From contig MFBU01000014.1 of NCBI GenBank assembly GCA_001775055.1, positions 1 to 48,903 of the forward strand: a stretch of DNA of 48,903 bases, read 5' to 3'. Origin of the DNA: Candidatus Curtissbacteria bacterium RIFCSPLOWO2_02_41_11. GTDB lineage: Bacteria; Patescibacteriota; Microgenomatia; Curtissbacterales; GWA2-41-24. The position numbers and the translations under genes are program-made. Below the pieces are notes generated by a model. It was given only the letters and a program-made list of their open reading frames with translations, made no database searches and was not told the DNA's origin. This document shows, in pieces, positions 16,401-24,735 of this stretch. Numbering within the stretch: position 1 is the first letter of the stretch; each line of letters opens with the position of its first letter.

Positions 16401-16880
16401 ATGGCGGAGCTGGAGAAACGCGGACCGATTGAAAAAGGGAAAAAAGGCTGGCCAATTAATCCATTTGGTGTTGTGGCTCTAGTTATTTTTGCTTTAATTG
16501 TTGTCTTTTTGATTATCCGGCCACTATTAAGTAGACCGACAACTGTTATTCAACAAAATCAGCAGGAAAATGCAACTGGCGGTATCCTTTTCAGTCCAAA
16601 AGCCGGCGATGTCGTAAGAAGTGACAAACTCCAAATTGAACTGTCAGTCGATGAACCCCGAAAAGTCGAAAAAGTCCAGTTTTGGGTTAAAACTTATGCT
16701 GATGGTAAATGGCAAATGGTTGGAGAGGTAACCTCAGCCCCCTACAAACTCGACTGGCAGATCCTGGATTCATATCGTAATAAAGCAGTAGCCATCACAT
16801 CCCACATTTATCAAAAAGATGGTACTCTCATCAAAGACCCCGGCGGCTGGCGGGAAGGGATAATTATTCTCTCCCCTTAG
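16401..16880 (+). CDS. Membrane-anchored protein with Ig-like extracytoplasmic domain
   Basis: A 159-residue protein starting at ATG 16401 (MAELEKRG), selected because a consensus promoter occupies the longer frame. A polar cytoplasmic stretch precedes one membrane helix (about 23-45). After a Gln/Asn linker comes a beta-rich domain of about 95 residues typical of bacterial Ig-like folds (ILFSPKAGDVV, KVQFWVK, YKLDW). It would lie outside the membrane next to the cell wall. It is divergent from the PBP gene, which may be functionally meaningful. The stop overlaps the following minus-strand gene by 4 nt. Confidence 0.75.
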   Translation: MAELEKRGPIEKGKKGWPINPFGVVALVIFALIVVFLIIRPLLSRPTTVIQQNQQENATGGILFSPKAGDVVRSDKLQIELSVDEPRKVEKVQFWVKTYADGKWQMVGEVTSAPYKLDWQILDSYRNKAVAITSHIYQKDGTLIKDPGGWREGIIILSP

Positions 16881-17248
16881 CTTTTTTTCCCTAAAAAACT
16901 CCAAACGGCAAAAAGCACAACCGCCAAAATTGCCAAGAGCACATTAAAAAGCGTAACCAGTTGCAAAATCGCCAAAGTTGCCGCGAGTGCCAAAAAAAGC
17001 GCTACGAAAAATGCCATTTTAAAAGATGTTTTGACATACCAATTGGCGCTATAGCGTTTGTAAAGCCTCGTTCTTAGAAAATAGAGAATCAAGCCCAAAA
17101 GACAAAATGTCGAAGTAAAAATTAGAATTACTAGAAGCACAAAAACATACCAAGGCGCCGATTTTGGATCAACCTCGACAATAATCCAACTCAAACCAAA
17201 AAGCGAAGCCACTGCTATTAAAAATGCAAACGGCAAAAAGCGAACCAT
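16877..17248 (-). CDS. Four-helix membrane protein, unrecognised
   Basis: A 123-residue protein almost entirely composed of four hydrophobic helices (about 3-24, 33-58, 73-95 and 97-118), with a basic cytoplasmic loop RTRLYKRYSANWYVK in the middle. No family is recognised. The start is ATG 17248, with no clear Shine-Dalgarno. Its stop overlaps that of the convergent Ig-like gene by 4 nt. Confidence 0.65.
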   Translation of the reverse strand: MVRFLPFAFLIAVASLFGLSWIIVEVDPKSAPWYVFVLLVILIFTSTFCLLGLILYFLRTRLYKRYSANWYVKTSFKMAFFVALFLALAATLAILQLVTLFNVLLAILAVVLFAVWSFLGKKS

Positions 17249-17254
17249 AAGTCC

Positions 17255-17400
17255 ATTTTAGAATTTTTAATTTCTAATTTTCAATTTTTATTGAATTTTC
17301 AATGATTTAATTTTTAAAATTGATAAGAAAATATTTTAGAAAAATATTTTGAAAACATTTAGATTTGATTAAAAATTTCGAATTTAAAATTAAAAATTAC
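17255..17400. repeat. AT-rich degenerate tandem words (AATTTTCAATTTTT type)
   Basis: This gap consists of overlapping AATTTCTAATTTTCAATTTT, TTGAATTTTCAAT and TTTAAAATTAAAAATT units on both strands. The same word type recurs at 10680-10720 and, inside a coding region, at 26273-26305. Confidence 0.6.
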
Positions 17401-17420
17401 GCTGGCTTTGATACATTTGG

Positions 17421-17426
17421 TACAAT
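17421..17426 (+). promoter_or_regulatory. -10 box of rmuC, leaderless
   Basis: TACAAT at 17421-17426 ends 7 nt before the rmuC ATG (17434); no Shine-Dalgarno lies between. The -35 is not convincing. Confidence 0.45.
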
Positions 17427-17433
17427 CTAGCGG

Positions 17434-18426
17434 ATGGATCCTCAAACATTAGTCCTGATTGTTAGTGTCTTGGTAGTTGTTGCTTTAGCCATTATTTACT
17501 TCCAAATCAAAAAGCTACTTGATTCCAAATCGAGCGATGAAACCACCAAACTTCTCACTCAACTGGTTTCGGACATGCGCGGTTCAATGGATAAAACCAC
17601 CGATTCAATGGTTCGCCAAACTAAAGCAATCAATGAGAGATTAGATCGGGCAGCCCAAGTCATCTCCGGTGTCTCCAAATCCGTCGGCGAAATGACGGAG
17701 TTGGGAAGGTCTATGCGCGATTTACAGGAGTTTTTGCGCTCACCAAAACTTCGCGGTCAAATTGGTGAAGCAGTTCTAAAAGATTTGCTTGGTCAAATTT
17801 TGCCAAAACAGAATTTTCATCTGCAGTATGCCTTTAAAGGAGGCGAAGTCGTCGATGCCGCACTAAAGCTTGAACAGGGAATTATCCCCATTGACGCCAA
17901 GTTTCCGATGGAAAATTTCCGCAAGATGGCCAAAGCGAATGATGAAAAAGAAAAAAATGAGCACCGCAAAGCATTTATTGCCGATGTTAAAAAGCACATT
18001 GATGCCATCGCCAATAAATATATCAGGCCGGCCGAGGGGACTTTAGATTTTGCCCTAATGTACATTCCGGCCGAACCTGTTTATTACGAAATCTTAACTA
18101 ATAATCCGGAAATTGATGATTATGCGTATCGAAAGAGAGTTCGACCTGTATCACCGAATACTCTTTATGCCTATCTTCGGGCCATTATTATGTCTCTTGA
18201 GGGTTCCAAAATCGAAAAACAAGCTGGCCAAATTCTGGCCGCGCTTCGCGAAATCGGTGACGAGACCAACAAGTTCGGTGATTCTCTTTCAACACTTACT
18301 CGCCACGTCAAAAACGCCGCGGCCTCCTCCGACGAAGTTAACTCCCGTTTCATGCGTTTATCTTCAAAGATATCTACAGTACAATCAATCGAGGGGAAAG
18401 TCACAAAATCCCTTAAGGAAAAGTGA
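17434..18426 (+). CDS. rmuC: DNA recombination protein RmuC
   Basis: A 330-residue protein with an N-terminal membrane helix (about 5-24), a helical region, and the RmuC nuclease-like core. Core motifs include RGQIGEAVLKDLL, DAALKL, PIDAKFPMENF and ALMYIPAEPVYYEI, which match the PD-(D/E)XK-related RmuC family. Family members limit DNA rearrangements such as inversions at repeats, which is notable in a genome so full of repeat words. The start is ATG 17434, with a -10 box directly upstream. Its stop overlaps the next start (GTGA). Confidence 0.93.
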   Translation: MDPQTLVLIVSVLVVVALAIIYFQIKKLLDSKSSDETTKLLTQLVSDMRGSMDKTTDSMVRQTKAINERLDRAAQVISGVSKSVGEMTELGRSMRDLQEFLRSPKLRGQIGEAVLKDLLGQILPKQNFHLQYAFKGGEVVDAALKLEQGIIPIDAKFPMENFRKMAKANDEKEKNEHRKAFIADVKKHIDAIANKYIRPAEGTLDFALMYIPAEPVYYEILTNNPEIDDYAYRKRVRPVSPNTLYAYLRAIIMSLEGSKIEKQAGQILAALREIGDETNKFGDSLSTLTRHVKNAAASSDEVNSRFMRLSSKISTVQSIEGKVTKSLKEK

Positions 18427-19022
18427 AAAATAAAAAAGAAATAAGAATAAGTCTCCCTGATCTTTCAGTGCTAAAAAAGAAGTATCAATTAAAGGGATTA
18501 TTTATAATAATTTTCTTAAGTCTTTTTATAGCTTCCTTGGGGGCAGGAACCTTCGTTGGCTTTAAGCAAAAGAATGAGATTAAGAGTTTAAAAAATCAAT
18601 TAGACACCCTAAGAAGTATAGCTAAAGAAAAAGATGAACAAGTTAAACAACAAAATGAAAAATTAAAACAGCAAGGCCAAGTTATTGTAAATATTGCTAC
18701 GTTCTCTGTTTTACAGGATGATTTGCAAAATACGTTAAGCCAAGTAACTTATGATATTACGCAATACACTACCGAACAAGAAAATGCTGCTTCTGCGGCA
18801 AGACAAGCAGTAACAGAAATTGCCCAGGCTCTTTCTTGCCTGGATACAAGCTGTTTGACTCTCTACTTTCAAAGAGTTAGAGATCAACTCGATATTTATG
18901 ATAAATCAAAAGCTAATGGGGAAATAATACTGGTATCTATAGAAAAATCTGTTAGTGATTTTAGCAAAGCCAAAGAGGCATTAGAGAATTTCTTATTACA
19001 AACTCAAAGTCAAAGAAATTAA
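18423..19022 (+). CDS. Coiled-coil membrane-anchored protein, unrecognised
   Basis: A 199-residue protein starting at GTG 18423, overlapping the rmuC stop as GTGA, with AAGGA upstream acting as a Shine-Dalgarno. A short basic cytoplasmic segment leads to one membrane helix (about 24-46). A coiled coil follows (about 50-90, rich in Lys, Gln and Glu), then further helices; two cysteines occur in ALSCLDTSCL. No family is recognised. Translational coupling to rmuC suggests a shared membrane-associated role (inference). Confidence 0.7.
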   Translation: MKNKKEIRISLPDLSVLKKKYQLKGLFIIIFLSLFIASLGAGTFVGFKQKNEIKSLKNQLDTLRSIAKEKDEQVKQQNEKLKQQGQVIVNIATFSVLQDDLQNTLSQVTYDITQYTTEQENAASAARQAVTEIAQALSCLDTSCLTLYFQRVRDQLDIYDKSKANGEIILVSIEKSVSDFSKAKEALENFLLQTQSQRN

Positions 19023-19067
19023 AAAGGCAGGTGCTAAAATAGCCGTGTGTCAGATATCCTTGCGGAT

Positions 19068-20963
19068 TTAGCCTGCGCCGCCACCACCGCCACCACCTCC
19101 ACCTCCGCCTCCACCGCCCCCACCGGAGAACCCTCCGCCGGTGCCGGCAGAAAAACTGGAGGAAACGCCTGTCGAAAAACTGTTAATCGAAGAAGAAAAA
19201 TCACTAAATGAGCCAGTTCCATACCCCCCACGGGCAACGTACCAGTTAGGCAGCTGTTCGCCCAAATAAATGGGCATTAACTTTAGAATCTTTGAGGAAA
19301 GACCAAAAAGGGTAGCATAGACAAGGTATCTTTCCCAAAGCACCAAGTCGTGAGGCAATCTCTCCTTGAAATGGCCAATATCATCCAAAAAGTTCTCAAA
19401 TGACTCCCACTTTCTTGCTTCCTCACCCCAAACTTTACTCCAGCGTTTCATAAAGTAAAAAAGATGAGAATGTGAAACTTTTCTGGAAAATAAAAGCCTG
19501 AATACTAAAAAAATCCTCAGGATTACAAAAAGGTAAAAAATAAAGAAAAAAACAGGTAAAAATACCAATAATATTCCGCCCATCGAGCTGATTCCCAAAA
19601 AGAAAGCGAGCAAGTAAATTGCAATAAGGCCGGCCAAAGATATCCAAAAGTGAAGTTGCCGTCTTTCGCTACCCTGTTCCAAAAATCCTCTCTTCTCGGC
19701 CTCTTTTTTTATGGACTTTTCCCATGACTTCCAGAATTCGCCAAAAAGCAATGTTTTTGTATGTGTCTTTAACTTTTCCAAAGTAAAAGCCTTGTCTGTT
19801 CCCTTCAATCCAAATCCCACGATTTGCTCACTGTCTAATTTAGAATTTAAATCAATAATCTCTCTTAAAAACTGCTTTTCAAAATTAAGAAGGTGTTTAT
19901 CTTTTGAAACATCCGCAAGATCAATTTTAGGAACAATTGCATATTCGTATTTTGAATGGGTCAAAAATAGATTTTTTTGTAAATATCTGCGGGAGACAAT
20001 TTGTAAATATTTTCTCTGCGCTAAATCAAAAAGTGTAGCAACGAAAGATTTAGGACTTATTTTGTTCTTTTGATTTAGAAGAATTTCCACTAGTGCCGGC
20101 GGCAATTTGGAGGGAGGCTCGTGAATATATTCGGGGACCTCCACTTTAAATTCTTTTCCGAACTTAACCCATGCCCAAATCCAATAACCTGCCCAAACAA
20201 GGGTAACCACTAAAACCACATAAACAAATAGTTTCTTTAGCCTTGCTTTCCACTGCTCTTTTGCTAAAAAACTTTTTTCCTCATCCAAAACTTGTTGTAA
20301 ATTCTTGTTTAAGTTAAAGTTTGTTGCTAAATATCGTTTTGGGAAAACTATCCGAACTTCAACAAACTGTTTTGGGGAAATGTTAGAAACAGTGAATTTA
20401 ACGGAGTTTTCATCCACAAAGTCGTAGTGGCCGTTTGTTGTTCCATGAGCAAAAGCATAAACTTGATTTTTGGGAATATTTGTGGGGAAATTAACTAAAA
20501 ATTCGGCACGTTCTGTCCTTTTATCCCATTTATCGCCAATAACCTGCCAATAGAATTCATCAAAATCCTGCCCGCCCGAAAGAGCATTAAACAGTCTATA
20601 TGAGATATCAAAAGTTCTTGTTTCACTGTAGGCTGAATAAGTCCAGCGGGCATAGAATTTGCCATTTTGATCAATACTACTTGAGAAAGTAACCGGCTTC
20701 CCATTTTCCGAAATCCTAAAGTCTGCAATCTGGGCATCATAAGAGTAGCCCTTTCTGGTTATCTTAAGTGGAATGTAAATATCAGCCCAACTGAAGCTGC
20801 CGTCAAATGAATAAGTCCGATGCTCTAAAACTTCCACCGACCCATCGCTTTGGATTTGATACCGGCCTTCAACTTTTGGGAAATGGTAGTCTTTTGCCCA
20901 AATCGTGTCCGGGAAAATTAGAAAGATAAAAATTGGCAAAGTCGCCAACAAAAATTTCTTCAT
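19068..20963 (-). CDS. DUF2207-type membrane protein with glycine-rich tail
   Basis: A protein of about 631 residues beginning MKKFLLATLPIFIFL, a signal peptide ending near TIWA. The extracytoplasmic N-terminal domain (about 25-230) has the DUF2207 pattern with YSFDGSFSWADIYIPL. A membrane helix at about 245-265, a cytoplasmic winged-helix-like region and two more helices near 440-490 follow. The C-terminus is a run of about 20 nearly pure glycines, encoded by triplet repeats at 19075-19130. Such proteins often end in GGGxGG tails. I prefer ATG 20963 over ATG 20978 because the -10 box lies only 2 nt from the latter. Confidence 0.85.
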   Translation of the reverse strand: MKKFLLATLPIFIFLIFPDTIWAKDYHFPKVEGRYQIQSDGSVEVLEHRTYSFDGSFSWADIYIPLKITRKGYSYDAQIADFRISENGKPVTFSSSIDQNGKFYARWTYSAYSETRTFDISYRLFNALSGGQDFDEFYWQVIGDKWDKRTERAEFLVNFPTNIPKNQVYAFAHGTTNGHYDFVDENSVKFTVSNISPKQFVEVRIVFPKRYLATNFNLNKNLQQVLDEEKSFLAKEQWKARLKKLFVYVVLVVTLVWAGYWIWAWVKFGKEFKVEVPEYIHEPPSKLPPALVEILLNQKNKISPKSFVATLFDLAQRKYLQIVSRRYLQKNLFLTHSKYEYAIVPKIDLADVSKDKHLLNFEKQFLREIIDLNSKLDSEQIVGFGLKGTDKAFTLEKLKTHTKTLLFGEFWKSWEKSIKKEAEKRGFLEQGSERRQLHFWISLAGLIAIYLLAFFLGISSMGGILLVFLPVFFFIFYLFVILRIFLVFRLLFSRKVSHSHLFYFMKRWSKVWGEEARKWESFENFLDDIGHFKERLPHDLVLWERYLVYATLFGLSSKILKLMPIYLGEQLPNWYVARGGYGTGSFSDFSSSINSFSTGVSSSFSAGTGGGFSGGGGGGGGGGGGGGGGAG

Positions 20964-20980
20964 GATCTCATTATGCATCA

Positions 20981-21000
20981 ATTATATGCCATGCTAAAAT
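20981..21000. promoter_or_regulatory. Back-to-back divergent -10 boxes
   Basis: Minus-strand TATAAT (20986 to 20981) serves the DUF2207 gene. Plus-strand TGCTAAAAT (20992-21000), an extended -10, ends 6 nt before the helicase GTG at 21007. The boxes are only 8 bp apart, so the two promoters must occlude each other. Confidence 0.5.
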
Positions 21001-21006
21001 GGCTGC

Positions 21007-24003
21007 GTGAGTGATATCCTTAAAGACCTCAATTCTGAGCAGCGTCAAACTGTTACAACCACCAAAGGTCCGCTTTTAATTATTGCCGGTGCTGGTACCG
21101 GCAAGACCGCCGTCATTGCCAGAAGAATTGCCTACATCATTGAAAAAAAACTGGCTAAACCTTCCGAAATTTTGGCGCTAACCTTTACCGACAAAGCCGC
21201 CGGCGAAATGGAGGAGAGGGTGGACATCTTGGTTCCTTATGGTTTTATCGATACCTGGATTTCCACCTTCCATGCCTTCGGTGACAGGATACTTCGGGAA
21301 AATGCTTTCGAAATAGGTCTTTCGCCGGATTTTAAAATTTTTTCCCGACCACAACAGGTAATGTTTTTTCAACAGAATCTTTTCCACATACCCTTAGACT
21401 ACTGGCGTCCGCTATCCAACCCCACCAAGTTTATCTCGGCCATTCTTTCTTTCTTTTCTCGTCTTAAAGATGAAAACATTACACCAAAGGAATTCTTAAG
21501 GTATGTCAAAAGTCAAAAGTCCCGCCAGAGTCGAGGCTCGCCAAAGGCGGCAAAAGTCAAAAGTAAAGAGGAAAGAATTGAATTTCAGAAGTATCAAGAG
21601 TTGGCAGGCGCATTTGAATCTTATGAAAGATTCAAAGATGAAGCCGGGTTTTTAGATTTTGGGGATCAGGTTGTTAAAACCATAGAACTTTTCCAAAAAC
21701 GACCCAAAATCCTCAAAAAATATCAAGATCAATTCAAATATATTTTAGTAGACGAATATCAAGACACTAACTTTGCCCAAAACGAACTGGCAAATATCTT
21801 AGCAGCAAAGCATAAAAACATTTGTGTTTGTGGGGACGACGACCAGAGCATTTATCGTTTCAGGGGAGCTGCAATTGCCAATATCTTAGAGTTCAAACAG
21901 AAATATCCTCGCGCCAAGCAAGTTGTCTTAACCCAAAATTACCGATCATTTCAGGCGATTCTTGATAACGCTTATCGTTTAATTCGCCATAATGATCCGG
22001 ACAGACTTGAAGTCAGAAACAATATCGTCAAAAAATTAAAGTCAATAAAAAAAGAATACGGTAAACCACCTGGGGAAATTTTTGCAGATACCATCTCAGA
22101 GGAAGCCGATTTGGTAGCAGAAGAAATCGAAAAACTAATGGCGAAAAAACTAAAACCTGCTACTAACTACCAACTACCTACTACCAACTATTCTTATCGC
22201 GATTTTGCCATACTTGTCCGTACTAATGCCGCCGCTGACCATTTTTTGCGCGCTTTAAACATGAAAGGTATTCCCCACAAATTCGTCGGCTCCTCCGGCC
22301 TTTACCAGCAAGAAGAGGTTAGCCTTTTAATTTCTTTTTTAACAGCAATTTTCAATTTTGAAGATAGCCTTAATCTTTACAATTTATTAACTTCCGATAT
22401 TTATCAGATGACTCCACCCGACGCCATCAAACTGACATCCTTTGCTCGTCGCAAAACTCGTTCTCTTTACTACATCCTGAAAAACCTTGACTCACTCAAA
22501 AATGATGACCTTGAGATCTCGAGTGAATCTCGTGCTGTTGTTGATAAACTCCTTTCGGATTTAGATGAGGCTATCAAACTGTCCCGTCGCGAAAATGTGG
22601 GCAAAGTTACTTACGATTTCTTAAAAAGAACCGGCTATCTTAAAAAGCTTGAAAGGCAAGGCGGCGTTGAGGAGCAAATAAAAATTCAGAATATCGCCAA
22701 ATTTTTTGAAAAAATTAAAGAGTTTAGCGATGTTTCCCGTGTTGAAACGGTTAATCAGTTTGTTGATTATCTTGAGACGATCCGTTCGGCCGGCGACGAT
22801 CCGGCAACTATTGAGTTTGATCCTGATCTGGATGCCGTTAATATAATGACTGTCCATGGTGCCAAGGGTTTGGAATTCTCGGTTGTTTTTATGGTTAATC
22901 TGGTTTCCGATCATTTTCCGACCAGATTTCGCCACGATGCTATTGAGATACCAGATCAGCTAATCCGGGAAACTCTGCCAACAGGTGATTGGCACATGCA
23001 GGAAGAAAGACGCTTATTTTATGTCGGCGCAACTCGTGCCAAAGATCTTCTTTATTTTTGTTGGTCGCGCGATGTGGGCGGCAGGCGAATTAAAAAAGTT
23101 TCTCCATTTGTTTTGGAAGCTTTGGATAAACCTAAAGCCGACACGTCCTTAACCAGACTTTCGCCCCTTGAAAAAATTGAAAAATTTGCTCCGGCACCAC
23201 TACGGACTCGCCAGTCAATATTGTTTGATGTTGATGTTTTAAAGCTCACTCAGGGTTCACTTGATGATTATTTAACATGTGCCTACAAATATCGCTATAT
23301 CCATATCCTTAAGGTGCCAATTCTTCGCCATCACGCCATCATTTACGGTAGCGCTCTTCACAGCGCAGTGGCTGCTCTCCTGCGCTCTAAAAAAAATGGC
23401 AAGATTTTAACCTTGCCTCAGCTTTTAGAAGTTTTTGAAAATGCCTGGGACACTGAGGGCTTTTTATCAGTTGAACATGAGGAGAAAAGAAAGGCCCAAG
23501 GCAAACTTGCCCTTGAAAACTTTTGGCGGCGGGAGGCAAAAGTTAAAGATGTCCCAAGTTTAATTGAAGCCAAATTTAATTTTTCTTTAAAAGAGGTACT
23601 TGTCAGTGGCCGATTCGACAGAGTTGATATAAAAACTGGCTCCAGAGTTAAAATTATCGATTACAAGTCCTCGGAAAATATCGATCAGGATCGCGCTAAT
23701 GCCCAAACGCGCGAATCGGTTCAATTGGCCATTTATGCCTTGTATTATTATAAACGCCATAAAATTATCCCCGAAAAAGTGGCACTTCACTTTTTAGAAA
23801 CGGGCATTGAGGGTTCATATAGTCCGACTAAAGGGGATTTAAAAAAAATAGAAGATTTAATCTTGGAAACCGCTGGCAAAATCCGCCGCGATCTCAAAAA
23901 CAACAAGTTTACCGCCAACCCAAAGTATTTCGGCCGCAAACCTGCCTGTGTCTACTGTGCCTATAACTCAATTTGTCCCTTCTCACTTTCTAAGATAACT
24001 TAA
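21007..24003 (+). CDS. UvrD-type helicase fused to Fe-S RecB-like nuclease
   Basis: A 998-residue fusion. The helicase part has a Q motif (LNSEQRQTV), Walker A GAGTGKT (28-34), motif II DEYQD (249-253), DDDQSIYRFRG (277-287), TVHGAKGLEF and the VGATRAKD motif. The C-terminal nuclease has GRFDRVD with Asp871, IIDYKSS with Asp885 and Lys887, and four cysteines spaced as in AddB Fe-S nucleases (Cys758, then CVYCAYNSIC with Cys981, 984, 990). It probably processes DNA ends in recombinational repair in place of AddAB or RecBCD. Two repeat-encoded insertions lie at residues 167-186 and 383-396. The GTG start has an extended -10 6 nt upstream. Confidence 0.93.
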   Translation: MSDILKDLNSEQRQTVTTTKGPLLIIAGAGTGKTAVIARRIAYIIEKKLAKPSEILALTFTDKAAGEMEERVDILVPYGFIDTWISTFHAFGDRILRENAFEIGLSPDFKIFSRPQQVMFFQQNLFHIPLDYWRPLSNPTKFISAILSFFSRLKDENITPKEFLRYVKSQKSRQSRGSPKAAKVKSKEERIEFQKYQELAGAFESYERFKDEAGFLDFGDQVVKTIELFQKRPKILKKYQDQFKYILVDEYQDTNFAQNELANILAAKHKNICVCGDDDQSIYRFRGAAIANILEFKQKYPRAKQVVLTQNYRSFQAILDNAYRLIRHNDPDRLEVRNNIVKKLKSIKKEYGKPPGEIFADTISEEADLVAEEIEKLMAKKLKPATNYQLPTTNYSYRDFAILVRTNAAADHFLRALNMKGIPHKFVGSSGLYQQEEVSLLISFLTAIFNFEDSLNLYNLLTSDIYQMTPPDAIKLTSFARRKTRSLYYILKNLDSLKNDDLEISSESRAVVDKLLSDLDEAIKLSRRENVGKVTYDFLKRTGYLKKLERQGGVEEQIKIQNIAKFFEKIKEFSDVSRVETVNQFVDYLETIRSAGDDPATIEFDPDLDAVNIMTVHGAKGLEFSVVFMVNLVSDHFPTRFRHDAIEIPDQLIRETLPTGDWHMQEERRLFYVGATRAKDLLYFCWSRDVGGRRIKKVSPFVLEALDKPKADTSLTRLSPLEKIEKFAPAPLRTRQSILFDVDVLKLTQGSLDDYLTCAYKYRYIHILKVPILRHHAIIYGSALHSAVAALLRSKKNGKILTLPQLLEVFENAWDTEGFLSVEHEEKRKAQGKLALENFWRREAKVKDVPSLIEAKFNFSLKEVLVSGRFDRVDIKTGSRVKIIDYKSSENIDQDRANAQTRESVQLAIYALYYYKRHKIIPEKVALHFLETGIEGSYSPTKGDLKKIEDLILETAGKIRRDLKNNKFTANPKYFGRKPACVYCAYNSICPFSLSKIT
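21505..21564. repeat. Repeat word inside helicase-nuclease gene (GTCAAAAGTCAAAAGTC type)
   Basis: CAAAAGTCAAAAGTC, then a CGCCagagtcgaggctcgccaaaGGCG palindromic block, then CAAAAGTCAAAAGT again. The insert encodes residues 167-186, a Lys/Ser/Gln-rich stretch beginning VKSQKSRQSRG, in a variable helical region of domain 1B. Confidence 0.75.
22153..22194. repeat. Repeat word inside helicase-nuclease gene (ACTACCAACTACC type)
   Basis: Overlapping CTACTAACTACCAACTACC units encode KPATNYQLPTTNYS (residues 383-396), just before the conserved YRDFAILVRTNA block. The word is the reverse complement of the type inside tatD at 11043. Confidence 0.8.
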
Positions 24004-24014
24004 AAATTGAGTTA

Positions 24015-24150
24015 CATCAGGCGAGCGAAGCGAGAGCTGATATAACGCAATCTGTCCGTTTAGTCTAACTAAGATAAGTTGAGATTGCGGCTATATCAGA
24101 GGAGCGTCATTGGCATGACCGGAGGGTGCCAAGGCGACCTGCTGATATAA
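24015..24150. repeat. Three consecutive stem-loops in the helicase-methyltransferase gap
   Basis: Stem 1: ATCAG (24016-24020) with CTGAT (24037-24041). Stem 2: CGCAATCT (24046-24053) with AGATTGCG (24082-24089). Stem 3: TATATCAG (24092-24099) with CTGATATA (24142-24149), enclosing TTGGCA (24110-24115) with TGCCAA (24127-24132). The flanks of stems 1 and 3 are alike (CTGATATAA followed by ATCTGTCC), so this looks like two copies of one element. No gene is present. Confidence 0.6.
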
Positions 24151-24174
24151 TTCGATCTGTCCCTTCAGTTTAGC

Positions 24175-24180
24175 TATAAT
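24175..24180 (+). promoter_or_regulatory. -10 box of methyltransferase-like gene, leaderless
   Basis: TATAAT at 24175-24180 ends 6 nt before ATG 24187. There is no Shine-Dalgarno. Confidence 0.55.
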
Positions 24181-24186
24181 TCAATA

Positions 24187-24735
24187 ATGTCTGTTTTTAT
24201 AATCACTCCAATTTTAGTAATAATCATTATTCTCTTACTTACTATTATTCTATTAGGTATTTTCTTTACAATTGATACCTTTTTAGATCTTCCATATGTT
24301 GCTACTAAAAGAGATAAGATCGAAACAATAATCAAACTTGCTCAAATAAAGCCTAAAGAAACAGTTGTTGATTTAGGTTCCGGCGATGGTCGGCTTATAT
24401 TTGCAGCCGCTCGTGCTGGAGCACACGCAATAGGTTACGAAATCAATCCGTTTTTGATTTTGTTGACGCAAATCAAAGCCATTCTCTTCCACCCCCGAGG
24501 TGAAAGTTCCTCACACCTCGGGGGTGTGTTTGTCAAACGCCAAAATCTCTGGAAAGCCGATCTTTCTATCGCCGATGTTATTTTTGTCTACGGCCGTAAA
24601 AAAACCATGCAAAAATTCGAAGACTTTGCTTACAAAAAAGCCAAAAAGGGGACTAGAATTGTTGTAAATACAAACCGTTTTCCCAACAAAAAACCCTTAA
24701 AATCAAACAACGGAATTTTTCTTTATCGAGCTTGA
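24187..24735 (+). CDS. Membrane-anchored SAM-dependent methyltransferase-like protein
   Basis: A 182-residue protein with an N-terminal membrane helix (about 5-28) and a small Rossmann methyltransferase core. Motif I is VDLGSGDGR (61-69), which binds S-adenosylmethionine, followed by IGYEINPF. The later strands ADVIFVYG and GTRIVVNTNRFP are typical of the class; the substrate is unknown. Residues 102-114 are a foreign-looking insertion encoded by a perfect 13-bp inverted repeat. The start ATG 24187 follows a -10 box with no Shine-Dalgarno. Confidence 0.82.
   Translation: MSVFIITPILVIIIILLLTIILLGIFFTIDTFLDLPYVATKRDKIETIIKLAQIKPKETVVDLGSGDGRLIFAAARAGAHAIGYEINPFLILLTQIKAILFHPRGESSSHLGGVFVKRQNLWKADLSIADVIFVYGRKKTMQKFEDFAYKKAKKGTRIVVNTNRFPNKKPLKSNNGIFLYRA
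24490..24526. repeat. Perfect 13-bp GC-rich inverted repeat inside a gene
   Basis: CACCCCCGAGGTG (24490-24502) and CACCTCGGGGGTG (24514-24526) are exact complements with an 11-nt loop. In frame they encode HPRGESSSHLGGV within the methyltransferase-like protein. Confidence 0.85.

Noticed and set aside
19075-19140. Possible repeat array or antisense gene in the GCC/CCA-rich stretch
   Set aside because: It is the glycine-rich C-terminus of the minus-strand DUF2207 protein, a tail often seen in that family.
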